This document shows, in pieces, positions 1-5,369 of a stretch of DNA of 5,819 nucleotides. The notes under the pieces are model-generated. The model was given only the letters and a program-made list of their open reading frames with translations. It was not told the origin of the DNA and searched no databases. Made by a program: the position numbers and the translations under genes. Numbering within the stretch: position 1 is the first letter of the stretch; every line of letters starts with the position of its first letter. Source of the stretch: Paucimonas sp. (lineage in GTDB: Bacteria > Pseudomonadota > Gammaproteobacteria > Burkholderiales > Burkholderiaceae_D); assembly GCA_029266815.1 (NCBI GenBank), contig JAQSWC010000139.1, forward strand, positions 1 through 5,819. Reading direction: 5' to 3'.

Positions 1-72
1 GAAGCGGGGCTGGTTCAAGCAGAAGAATTTGAAACCAGGCAATTCAATCAACAAATTGCCCGAATGATGTGA
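1..72 (+). CDS. C-terminal end of an unidentified gene (5' truncated)
   Basis: Frame 1 is open from the left edge and ends at a TGA at 70-72, giving 23 residues (EAGLVQAEEFETRQF, then NQQIARMM). The tail is polar, rich in Glu and Gln, and looks helical. A strong intrinsic terminator begins 13 bp after the stop, which is what one expects of a real gene end converging on rpsT. The other two plus frames also stay open for a while (frame 2 to about 66), so openness alone is weak evidence; the stop-then-terminator arrangement is the main support. I do not recognise the protein. In some betaproteobacteria a DUF3579 gene and argF lie near rpsT, but the tail does not resemble the ends I recall for those, so no function is assigned. 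Confidence 0.45.
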   Translation, partial: EAGLVQAEEFETRQFNQQIARMM

Positions 73-85
73 AACTGAAAACGAT

Positions 86-118
86 AAAACCCGCATGACG
101 GACAGACATGCGGGTTTT
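86..118. terminator. Bidirectional intrinsic terminator between the left-edge gene and rpsT
   Basis: A perfect 12-bp inverted repeat (AAAACCCGCATG at 86-97, CATGCGGGTTTT at 107-118) encloses a 9-nt loop. The GC-rich core is flanked by A runs on the 5' side and T runs on the 3' side, so either strand gives a stem followed by U residues. It can therefore end the plus-strand gene that stops at 72 and the minus-strand rpsT transcript that stops at 164. Confidence 0.88.
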
Positions 119-130
119 ACGAATCAACAA

Positions 131-151
131 TGCCGCCTTTGGCAGGCGGCA
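131..151 (-). other. GC-rich hairpin in the rpsT 3' untranslated region
   Basis: TGCCGCC (131-137) and GGCGGCA (145-151) form a perfect 7-bp stem around a 7-nt loop, 12 bp after the rpsT stop codon. In the rpsT direction it is followed by ATTGTTGATT rather than a clean U run. It is thus a poor terminator by itself, but it sits directly upstream of the strong terminator at 86-118. It may protect the 3' end of the short rpsT mRNA or act as an auxiliary terminator; that role is inferred. Confidence 0.55.
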
Positions 152-163
152 AAGCTCTAATTC

Positions 164-427
164 TTAGGCCAGCGCCTTCAGGGCAGAAGCCAGACGGCTC
201 TTATGGCGAGCAGCTTTATTCTTGTGAATAATTTTCTTGTCTGCAATACGATCGATCACAGAGATCGAAGCCGAGAAAACCTGAGTTGCCGCTGCCTTGT
301 CGCCGGATTCAATCGCCTTGCGCACTGCCTTGATGGCTGTGCGAAGCGTGGAACGCTGGCTGGAGTTGTGTGCGTTCTGCTTGACTGCTTGACGAGCGCG
401 CTTGCGCGCCTGTGCTGTATTTGCCAT
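164..427 (-). CDS. rpsT: 30S ribosomal protein S20
   Basis: S20 is a primary-binding protein of the small ribosomal subunit that contacts 16S rRNA and helps 30S assembly. The 87-residue product has the exact length of E. coli S20. It shows the family hallmarks: an MAN start, a very basic N-terminal helix (ARKRARQAVK), the segment IESGDKAAA (residues about 39-47) and the conserved IIHKNKAARHKSRL stretch near residues 66-79, ending in LKALA. The ATG at 425-427 is preceded by AGGA at a 7-nt spacing. The gene is monocistronic. It has its own promoter (503-531) and terminator (86-118) and diverges from murJ. In E. coli S20 represses its own translation; whether that happens here is unknown, although the roughly 70-nt leader contains a CGCGAA/TTCGCG palindrome. 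No anomalies are seen in the protein. Confidence 0.98.
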   Translation of the reverse strand: MANTAQARKRARQAVKQNAHNSSQRSTLRTAIKAVRKAIESGDKAAATQVFSASISVIDRIADKKIIHKNKAARHKSRLASALKALA

Positions 428-434
428 GAATATG

Positions 435-438
435 TCCT
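435..438 (-). promoter_or_regulatory. Ribosome binding site of rpsT
   Basis: On the minus strand the leader reads CAGGACATATTCATG. AGGA lies 7 nt before the ATG, a normal Shine-Dalgarno spacing, and it supports that start codon. Confidence 0.7.
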
Positions 439-480
439 GATTTCGGGCGCCGATTTCTCAAACGGCTTATCAATCTATTA

Positions 481-493
481 CGCGAAATTCGCG
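481..493. repeat. CGCGAA/TTCGCG palindrome in the rpsT leader
   Basis: CGCGAA and TTCGCG are perfect inverted arms around a single A. The palindrome lies a few nucleotides after the predicted rpsT transcription start, so it would be at the very 5' end of the mRNA. As RNA it could form a short CGCG/CGCG stem with a 5-nt loop; as DNA it could be an operator. Function is unknown. Confidence 0.4.
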
Positions 494-502
494 AAGCCTC
501 GC

Positions 503-531
503 AGTATAACGGGTTTTGCTGCGGGAAGCAA
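503..531 (-). promoter_or_regulatory. Sigma-70-type promoter of rpsT
   Basis: The minus strand has TTGCTT (526-531) as -35 box, a 17-bp spacer and TATACT (503-508) as -10 box. These match the consensus at 4 of 6 and 5 of 6 positions with optimal spacing. The predicted transcription start is near 496, giving a leader of about 70 nt. This is the best-formed promoter in the window, as expected for a highly expressed ribosomal protein gene. Confidence 0.7.
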
Positions 532-541
532 ATACAGACCG

Positions 542-575
542 AAAAAAGGGATTCAAGCGCATTTGAATCCTTTTT
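542..575. terminator. Terminator-like hairpin between the divergent rpsT and murJ promoters
   Basis: GGATTCAA (549-556) and TTGAATCC (563-570) form a perfect 8-bp stem with a 6-nt loop. Six A residues (542-547) precede it and five T residues (571-575) follow it, so the stem can extend by further A-T pairs and a U run follows on either strand. It has the form of a bidirectional intrinsic terminator, yet no annotated gene ends here. It lies upstream of the rpsT promoter on one side and of the murJ TATAAT box on the other. It could insulate the two units, act as an attenuator for an upstream murJ promoter, or end a small unrecognised transcript. Confidence 0.6.
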
Positions 576-604
576 CCGGTCGGGAGAGCCGCCATCTCAC
601 CCGC

Positions 605-610
605 TATAAT
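605..610 (+). promoter_or_regulatory. Putative -10 box of murJ
   Basis: A perfect TATAAT ends 8 bp before the murJ ATG. No good -35 box stands 15-19 bp upstream (the 17-bp position reads GGGAGA) and there is no TG extension, so support rests on the -10 match and its placement after the terminator-like hairpin. If it is used, transcription would start at or within a base or two of the start codon. Confidence 0.45.
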
Positions 611-618
611 GCGCGACC

Positions 619-2175
619 ATGAACTTGCTACGCGCGCTCGCCACCATTTCGGGCATGACCATGTTGTCCCGCATAACCGGAATGCTGCGCGATGTACTGA
701 TCGCCCGCGCTTTCGGCGCCTCCGGTTATACCGACGCCTACATGATTGCGTTCCGCATTCCCAACCTGCTACGCCGTCTTTTCGCTGAGGGCGCCTTTTC
801 TCAGGCATTTGTCCCGATCCTTGCCGAATACAAGTCCCAAAAGGGACAGGAAGCGTCCAAGGAACTGGTCGATCACGTAGGAACCGTGCTGGTCTGGGTG
901 CTGGTATTGACGTGCGTTGTCGGCATCGTGGCGGCACCGGGCGTGGTTTATCTCATCGCGGGCGGACTGAAGGCCAACCCGGAAATCTTCGATGCATCAG
1001 TGGTCATGACTCGCATCATGTTTCCCTATATCGGATTCATGTCAATGGTGGCACTCGCAGGCGGGGTGCTTAACACATGGCGCCAATTCAAGATTCCCGC
1101 CTTTACACCGGTGCTGCTCAACATTTCTTCCATCTTGGCATCGCTGTACCTGGCACCGCGTATGGATCAGCCGATTTATGCGTTGGCTATTGCGGTCTTT
1201 GTCGGCGGCGTGCTGCAACTGGCTATACAGATTCCTGCCTTGCATAAGATAGGCATGCTTCCGAGAATCACGTGGAATCCACTTTTCGCTCTGAACGATG
1301 CCGGGGTGCGAAGGGTGCTGCGGAAGATGGGACCGGCCGTGTTTGCCGTATCCGCCGCACAGATAAGCATCATGATCAACACCCATATCGCTTCACGCCT
1401 TCAAGCCGGCAGCGTATCTTGGCTGGGTTATGCCGATCGGCTGATGGAATTTCCTACCGCCCTGCTCGGCGTCGCACTAGGCACCATTCTCCTGCCCAGT
1501 TTGTCGAAGGCCAATTCCGACGGCGACGCCACTGAATACTCCGCCTTGCTGGACTGGGGCCTGCGTCTGACTTTTCTGCTGGCATTGCCTTGCGCTGTAG
1601 CTCTTGCCACACTGTCGGTGCCGCTTACCACCACTCTCTTCCATTACGGAAAATTTGGTGCAATGGATGTAGATATGACAGGCAGAGCTTTGATCGCCTA
1701 CGGTATCGGACTGATCGGCCTCATCCTGGTCAAGATTCTTGCACCGGGCTTTTATGCAAAGCAGGACATTCGCACTCCGGTCAAGATTGCCCTGCTCGTT
1801 TTGTTTGTCTCACAGATGATGAACCTGGTTTTCGTTCCGATTTCCTGGATCGCGCATGCAGGGCTTGCCCTTTCCGTCGGGCTGGGCGCCTGTCTCAATG
1901 CTCTACTGCTGTTCATCGGACTGCGCCGGCGCGGCATCTATCAGGCCCAGCCAGGCTGGCTTTTCTTCATGGCCCGGCTTCTCGCCGCACTGCTGCTAAT
2001 GGCCGCCGTTTCCTTATGGGTTGCCAACCATTTCAACTGGATGGCGCTGCAAGCTTCTCCTTTGGAACGCATCGCTGCGCTTACCGCTGTCATCATTGCC
2101 TCTGCCGGAATCTATTTTGGCTCGCTTTTTGCAATGGGTTTCCGTATCAAGGATTTCCGGCGCGTTACTGCATAA
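619..2175 (+). CDS. murJ: Lipid II flippase MurJ (MviN family)
   Basis: MurJ is the inner-membrane flippase that moves lipid-linked peptidoglycan precursor (lipid II) to the periplasmic face; it belongs to the MOP exporter superfamily and is usually essential. The 518-residue product is close to E. coli MurJ (511) and aligns from its first residue: MNLLRALATISGMTMLSR against MNLLKSLAAVSSMTMFSR. Residues important in the E. coli transporter are in place: Ser17-Arg18, Arg24-Asp25, Asp39, Asn49 and Arg52-Arg53 in the NLLRRLFAEGAFSQAFVPIL motif, and Asp273-Arg274 in YADRLMEFP. GVALGTILLPSLSK (284-297), RALIAY (356-361) and VKILAPGFY (371-379) are further signatures. Hydrophobic segments along the whole length fit about 14 transmembrane helices. 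The ATG at 619 is fixed by homology, although no Shine-Dalgarno sequence precedes it. sirB1 follows after 50 nt on the same strand. No defects are seen. Confidence 0.98.
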   Translation: MNLLRALATISGMTMLSRITGMLRDVLIARAFGASGYTDAYMIAFRIPNLLRRLFAEGAFSQAFVPILAEYKSQKGQEASKELVDHVGTVLVWVLVLTCVVGIVAAPGVVYLIAGGLKANPEIFDASVVMTRIMFPYIGFMSMVALAGGVLNTWRQFKIPAFTPVLLNISSILASLYLAPRMDQPIYALAIAVFVGGVLQLAIQIPALHKIGMLPRITWNPLFALNDAGVRRVLRKMGPAVFAVSAAQISIMINTHIASRLQAGSVSWLGYADRLMEFPTALLGVALGTILLPSLSKANSDGDATEYSALLDWGLRLTFLLALPCAVALATLSVPLTTTLFHYGKFGAMDVDMTGRALIAYGIGLIGLILVKILAPGFYAKQDIRTPVKIALLVLFVSQMMNLVFVPISWIAHAGLALSVGLGACLNALLLFIGLRRRGIYQAQPGWLFFMARLLAALLLMAAVSLWVANHFNWMALQASPLERIAALTAVIIASAGIYFGSLFAMGFRIKDFRRVTA

Positions 2176-2186
2176 ACCGGAAATTC
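2151..2186 (+). other. Hairpin spanning the murJ stop codon
   Basis: ATTTCCGG (2153-2160) and CCGGAAAT (2177-2184) are perfect inverted arms, extendable by one G-U and one G-C pair to 10 bp, around a 16-nt loop that contains the murJ TAA (2173-2175). No U run follows, so it does not look like a full intrinsic terminator. It may stabilise or process the murJ-sirB1 mRNA, or slow ribosomes at the end of murJ; this is inferred. Confidence 0.5.
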
Positions 2187-2215
2187 AGTCGTCAGCTTTC
2201 GTAACGCATCAACGC

Positions 2216-2219
2216 AGGA
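2216..2219 (+). promoter_or_regulatory. Ribosome binding site of the sirB1-family gene
   Basis: AGGA lies 6 nt before the ATG at 2226, in the context CGCAGGAAAACCCATG. This supports that start. An overlapping plus-frame reading of the murJ tail is not preferred. Confidence 0.7.
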
Positions 2220-2225
2220 AAACCC

Positions 2226-3065
2226 ATGGCGATCAGCCCACTCGATTACTTCGCCTCACTTGTCCGGCAGGACAACACGATTCCCTTGTTCGAAGCTGCG
2301 CTCACCATTGCCCAGGACATTGAGCCTTCGCTCGACATCGAAGCGCAACAGATAGAAGTGGATTTGCTGGCGGCACGTCTTCAACGCCGCCTGCCTGTCG
2401 ATGCCTCGGACGTGCACCGTCTGCGCATGTTGAACCATTTCTTTTACGAGGAATTGGGTTTCTCGGGCAACATCAACGATTATTACGCTACCGACAACAG
2501 TTACCTGCACCAGGTTCTCCATACACGACGCGGCATTCCGATATCGCTGGCAATCGTGTACATGGAGCTGGCCGAGCAAATCGGAATCGACATACAGGGT
2601 GTTTCCTTTCCGGGCCACTTCCTGATGAAAATGTCGATGCAGTCTGGAGACGTGATTCTCGACCCTTTCAATGGTGAAAGCCTGTCGCGTAATGAACTCG
2701 AAGAAAGGCTGGAGCCTTTTCTGCAACAGGAGGAGTTTCCTGTTGATATATTGCTGGCCGCCTACCTGCAACCTGCGCAGCCGCGCGACATTCTGGTTCG
2801 CATGCTGCGCAACCTGAAGCTGATCTATCTCGAAAGAATGCAGTGGCAGCGATTACTGGAAGTGCAGCAGCGTCTGATCATATTACTGCCTAATGAAATC
2901 AGCGAAAAAAGGGACCGCGGCATTGCATTCGCCAACCTGGATTGCCCTGCTGCGGCGCTTGCCGATATTGAAGACTATTTGTCCGTCCGCCCTTTTGCTC
3001 CGGATGCAGAAGCCCTGAAAAGCACACTGCCCGAGTTACGCGACGCGTCAAAACGCCTCAACTGA
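2226..3065 (+). CDS. sirB1: SirB1-family protein (transglutaminase-like domain plus TPR-like region)
   Basis: The 279-residue product matches the SirB1/YchA family, a widespread proteobacterial group of unsettled function once linked to regulation of invasion genes in Salmonella. The N-terminal part (about 1-75) is helical. The transglutaminase-like core follows: NSYLHQVLHTRRGIPISLAI (91-110), GVSFPGHFLMK (125-135) and VILDPFNGE (143-151). His131 and Asp146 stand where a Cys-His-Asp triad would have its His and Asp, but the expected catalytic Cys is not there (Ser107 lies in that segment). The C-terminal part (about 185-255) is TPR-like: LRNLKLIYLERMQWQRLLEV, then a second helical pair ending in DIEDYLSVRP. 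There is no signal peptide, so it is probably cytoplasmic. It probably shares a transcript with murJ (50-nt gap, no clear terminator). Its 3' end faces that of uup. Family assignment is firm; biochemical role is not known. Confidence 0.9.
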   Translation: MAISPLDYFASLVRQDNTIPLFEAALTIAQDIEPSLDIEAQQIEVDLLAARLQRRLPVDASDVHRLRMLNHFFYEELGFSGNINDYYATDNSYLHQVLHTRRGIPISLAIVYMELAEQIGIDIQGVSFPGHFLMKMSMQSGDVILDPFNGESLSRNELEERLEPFLQQEEFPVDILLAAYLQPAQPRDILVRMLRNLKLIYLERMQWQRLLEVQQRLIILLPNEISEKRDRGIAFANLDCPAAALADIEDYLSVRPFAPDAEALKSTLPELRDASKRLN

Positions 3066-3076
3066 AATTCAGCGCC

Positions 3077-4993
3077 TTATGATTTGGTGCGTGAATCGAT
3101 ATCCTCCCACCGTTCCAGATATTCCAGCAAAAGCGTGTCGATTTCCGCATAACGCGTGTTGAGACGCTGGATTTCGGCAGGTGCCTTCTTGTAGAGATCG
3201 GCGTCTGCCAACTGCTCGCTGATGAGCTTCTGCTCTGCCTCCAGTTGCGCAATCAGGCCCGGCAGTGTTTCAAGATCACGCTGCTCCTTATAACTGAGCT
3301 TCTTGGGCTTAGTTAGTACGGAAGGGCTTGCAGACGCAGAGGCCTTTTTCATGTCAGGAACAGCCGAATCGGCCAGCCTGGCTGATCCCGCTTTTGCGTT
3401 GGGCCTTACTCTCTCCCAATCGCTGTACCCGCCCACATATTCCTTCCAGCGGGCATCGCCTTCGAAAGCAATCACCTGTGTGACCACGTTGTCGAGAAAC
3501 ACGCGGTCGTGGCTTACCAGAAAAATCGTTCCTTCGAACTCCATCAGCAGTTGTTCCAGCAATTCAAGCGTATCGATATCCAAGTCGTTCGTCGGCTCGT
3601 CGAGCACCAGGGCATTGGCGGGCTTGGCAAACAAGCGTGCCAGCAGCAAGCGATTGCGTTCACCGCCGGATAGCGATTTAACCGGGGAACGCGCGCGTTC
3701 CGGCGAAAACAGGAAATCGCTCAGATAAGTCATGACATGCTTGCGCTCTCCATTGATTTCCACCCAATCGCTGCCCGGTGAGATCGTATCGGCAAGGCTG
3801 GCATCCTCATTCAGTTGTGCGCGCATTTGATCGAAGTAAGCCACCTGCAGCTTGGTTCCCTGCCTGACGTTTCCTTCGTCCGGACCAATTTCACCCAGAA
3901 TCAATTTCAGCAGTGTCGTCTTGCCGGCGCCGTTAGGCCCGATCAGGCCCACCTTGTCACCACGCATGATGGTGGCTGAAAAATTGTTCACGATTTGCTT
4001 GTCGCCGTAACGCTTGCTGACGCCATCCAGCTCAGCAACAATTTTCCCGGAGCGCTCGCCCGAACCGACATCCAGCTTGACCTGTCCCTGGCGTTCGCGG
4101 CGCTCCGCACGCTGAACCCTCAAGGCTTCCAGCCGCCGCACCCTGCCCTCGTTTCTGGTCCGGCGGGCCTCCACACCCTTGCGTATCCAAACTTCCTCCT
4201 GCGCGAGCAGCTTGTCGAATTTTGCGTTCTCGATCTCTTCGATCTCGAGCTGTTCCGCCTTGCGAGTCTTGTAGGTGCTGAAATTGCCGGGAAATGATGA
4301 AAGGCGGCCGCGATCAAGCTCAACGATGCGCGTGGCGACATTGTCGAGAAAGCGACGATCATGGGTGATGAAGATGATGCTCCCCCGATAATCACGGAGC
4401 AACTCCTCCAGCCAAACTATCGACGAAAAATCCAGATGGTTGGTGGGCTCATCCAACAGCAGCACGTCGGGGCTTGCCACCAGCGCGCGCGCAAGCGCCA
4501 CACGTTTCTGCATGCCGCCGGACAGGTTGGAAACCGCTTCATCACGACGTAACCCGAGGCGGTTAAGGGTAGCTTCCACGCGACTGTCCAGGCTCCACGC
4601 ATTTTCCGCATCCAGCCTGTGCTGAATGTCATGCATGCGCGTCATGGCGTCGTCACTGGCATCGCTTTCCATGTTAGACACGAGTTCCTCGTACTCGCGT
4701 AGCAAAGGCCTCAATTCACCAAGACCTTCACCTACGGCGTCGAACACGGTGCATTTCGCTTCAAAGACCGGTTCTTGGGCGACATACGCGATCTTGATTC
4801 CCTGCTGCTTCACCAACAAACCGTCATCCATCCTTGCACTTCCAGCAAGAATTTTGAGAAGGGAGGACTTTCCGGTGCCGTTGCGGCCTATCAGGCCGAC
4901 ACGCTCTCCTCCCTCCAGTGAAAAGTCCGCATGATCCAGAAGCGGAACATGGCCGAAAGCCAACTGTGCATCAGAGAGAGAAAGAAGAGCCAT
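3077..4993 (-). CDS. uup: ABC-F family ATPase Uup
   Basis: Uup is a soluble ABC-F protein without membrane domains. In E. coli it binds ribosomes and nucleic acid, and its loss raises precise excision of transposons. The 638-residue product has two ATPase domains. The first has Walker A GRNGTGKSS (36-44), signature LSGGMQKR (157-164), Walker B VLLLDEP (177-183) and switch His211. The second has GPNGAGKTT (352-360), LSGGERNR (441-448), ALVLDEP (461-467) and His495. Between them lies the charged inter-domain linker (about 245-310, with EEVWIRKGVEARRTRNEGRVRR). A Ser/Ala/Lys-rich stretch leads to a C-terminal coiled coil (about 565-630, from KKLSYKEQRDLE), the feature that marks Uup rather than EttA, YbiT or YheS; E. 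coli Uup is 635 residues. I chose the ATG at 4991-4993 because MALLSLSDAQLAF aligns with the E. coli N-terminus. The frame runs on to a TTG at 5068, but that extension is not family-like. No Shine-Dalgarno sequence is seen. All catalytic motifs are intact. Confidence 0.96.
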   Translation of the reverse strand: MALLSLSDAQLAFGHVPLLDHADFSLEGGERVGLIGRNGTGKSSLLKILAGSARMDDGLLVKQQGIKIAYVAQEPVFEAKCTVFDAVGEGLGELRPLLREYEELVSNMESDASDDAMTRMHDIQHRLDAENAWSLDSRVEATLNRLGLRRDEAVSNLSGGMQKRVALARALVASPDVLLLDEPTNHLDFSSIVWLEELLRDYRGSIIFITHDRRFLDNVATRIVELDRGRLSSFPGNFSTYKTRKAEQLEIEEIENAKFDKLLAQEEVWIRKGVEARRTRNEGRVRRLEALRVQRAERRERQGQVKLDVGSGERSGKIVAELDGVSKRYGDKQIVNNFSATIMRGDKVGLIGPNGAGKTTLLKLILGEIGPDEGNVRQGTKLQVAYFDQMRAQLNEDASLADTISPGSDWVEINGERKHVMTYLSDFLFSPERARSPVKSLSGGERNRLLLARLFAKPANALVLDEPTNDLDIDTLELLEQLLMEFEGTIFLVSHDRVFLDNVVTQVIAFEGDARWKEYVGGYSDWERVRPNAKAGSARLADSAVPDMKKASASASPSVLTKPKKLSYKEQRDLETLPGLIAQLEAEQKLISEQLADADLYKKAPAEIQRLNTRYAEIDTLLLEYLERWEDIDSRTKS

Positions 4994-5028
4994 GAGAAAT
5001 GGTAGGAATGGAATTGGCGAAACCAGGC

Positions 5029-5034
5029 ATTTTA
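5029..5034 (-). promoter_or_regulatory. Possible -10 box of uup
   Basis: The minus strand carries TAAAAT 35 bp before the uup ATG, matching TATAAT at 5 of 6 positions. No convincing -35 box lies at 16-18 bp. Transcription would begin near 5022 and give a leader of about 28 nt. Confidence 0.3.
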
Positions 5035-5078
5035 CCGACTGCGAATGCACCACGGCAGTTTCATACAACGGTCTCGGC

Positions 5079-5084
5079 TATAAT
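5079..5084 (+). promoter_or_regulatory. -10 box of the tRNA-Arg promoter
   Basis: A perfect TATAAT is followed by TCCGCTCC, a fairly GC-rich discriminator such as is common at stable-RNA promoters. It lies 39 bp before the tRNA 5' end. The expected -35 site (around 5055-5062, CAGTTT region) is a weak match. The predicted start is near 5091, leaving a leader of about 32 nt for RNase P removal. Confidence 0.5.
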
Positions 5085-5096
5085 TCCGCTCCAGAC

Positions 5097-5113
5097 TTGC
5101 TCTCGCTGAGCAA
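5097..5113 (+). other. Hairpin in the tRNA-Arg leader
   Basis: TTGCTC (5097-5102) and GAGCAA (5108-5113) form a perfect 6-bp stem with loop TCGCT, entirely between the predicted transcription start and the tRNA 5' end. It may help present the 5' leader to processing enzymes or prevent misfolding with the tRNA; this is inferred. Confidence 0.4.
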
Positions 5114-5123
5114 AGTTTCGTGT

Positions 5124-5198
5124 CTCGCCGTAGTTCAATGGATAGAACGAGTGCCTCCTAAGCGCTAGATACAGGTTCGATTCCTGTCGGCGGGACCA
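5124..5198 (+). tRNA. tRNA-Arg (anticodon CCT), CCA encoded
   Basis: The 75-nt sequence folds into a full cloverleaf. The acceptor stem pairs CTCGCCG (5124-5130) with CGGCGGG (5188-5194), with one T-G pair. The D stem is GTTC/GAAC (5133-5136 and 5145-5148). The anticodon stem is AGTGC/GCGCT around loop CTCCTAA (5155-5161), with anticodon CCT at 5157-5159. The T stem is ACAGG/CCTGT around TTCGATT (5176-5182). The discriminator base is A5195 and CCA follows at 5196-5198. It would read AGG codons. The D-arm text AATGGATA and the T arm resemble E. coli tRNA-Arg(CCU). It stands alone, divergent from uup, with its own TATAAT box. No clear terminator follows; the next 50 bp are pyrimidine-rich. No copy of its 3' end is repeated in the window, so there is no sign that it has served as an integration site here. 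Confidence 0.97.
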
Positions 5199-5319
5199 TA
5201 TCTAAACCCTTATCCTTCGCCTCCTCTATTTTCTTTCCGCTTTAGAAATCTGCCTTTCGGTCTTGCAGTCTCCCAAGCGCTACAATTCCTTACATAAAAA
5301 TCGTTCCGTGAATCATGCT

Positions 5320-5348
5320 TTGCCGCTTAACTTGAAGCAAGGTACAAG
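5320..5348 (+). promoter_or_regulatory. Weak candidate promoter of the glycine-zipper gene
   Basis: TTGCCG (5320-5325) and TACAAG (5343-5348) are separated by 17 bp and each match the sigma-70 boxes at 4 of 6 positions. Transcription would start near 5355, just before the ribosome binding site. A TACAAT at 5281-5286 is a second -10 candidate but lacks a partner at the right distance. The rest of the 171-bp gap after the tRNA shows no gene. Confidence 0.25.
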
Positions 5349-5357
5349 TAACGCCTC

Positions 5358-5366
5358 AAGGGAGGG
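5358..5366 (+). promoter_or_regulatory. Strong ribosome binding site fixing a GTG start
   Basis: AAGGGAGGG is a near-ideal Shine-Dalgarno sequence 3 nt before the GTG at 5370 (GGAGG to GTG is 4 nt). It decides for the GTG start over the later in-frame ATG at 5418, which would remove the signal peptide and has no such site. Confidence 0.75.
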
Positions 5367-5369
5367 AAA

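Noticed and set aside
505..510. TATAAC on the plus strand as an upstream murJ -10 box
   Set aside because: There is no -35 match at 16-18 bp, and the same bases form the better-supported rpsT -10 box on the other strand.
203..622. 139-codon plus-strand open frame across rpsT
   Set aside because: It is antisense to the certain rpsT gene for half its length and then runs through the rpsT promoter and the terminator-like hairpin; the product is Cys-rich and has no family features.
1590..2204. 204-codon open frame overlapping murJ in another frame
   Set aside because: It is a shadow of the murJ reading frame, rich in Cys, Arg and His, with no homology signs and no ribosome binding site.
2256..2771. 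171-codon open frame antisense to the sirB1-family gene
   Set aside because: The sense frame gives a clear family match; the antisense product has no recognisable motif and no promoter or ribosome binding site.
4994..5068. N-terminal extension of uup from a TTG at 5066-5068
   Set aside because: The 25 extra residues (YETAVVHSQSVK and on) do not match the Uup N-terminus, no ribosome binding site supports the TTG, and the ATG at 4993 aligns with E. coli Uup.
5124..5198. tRNA-Arg as an integration (att) site for a mobile element
   Set aside because: No duplicate of the tRNA 3' end and no integrase or phage gene is present in the window.
5202..5247. TCTAAA/TTTAGA inverted repeat downstream of the tRNA as a terminator
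   Set aside because: The arms are only 6 A/T-rich bases and the loop is 34 nt; it would not form a stable terminator.
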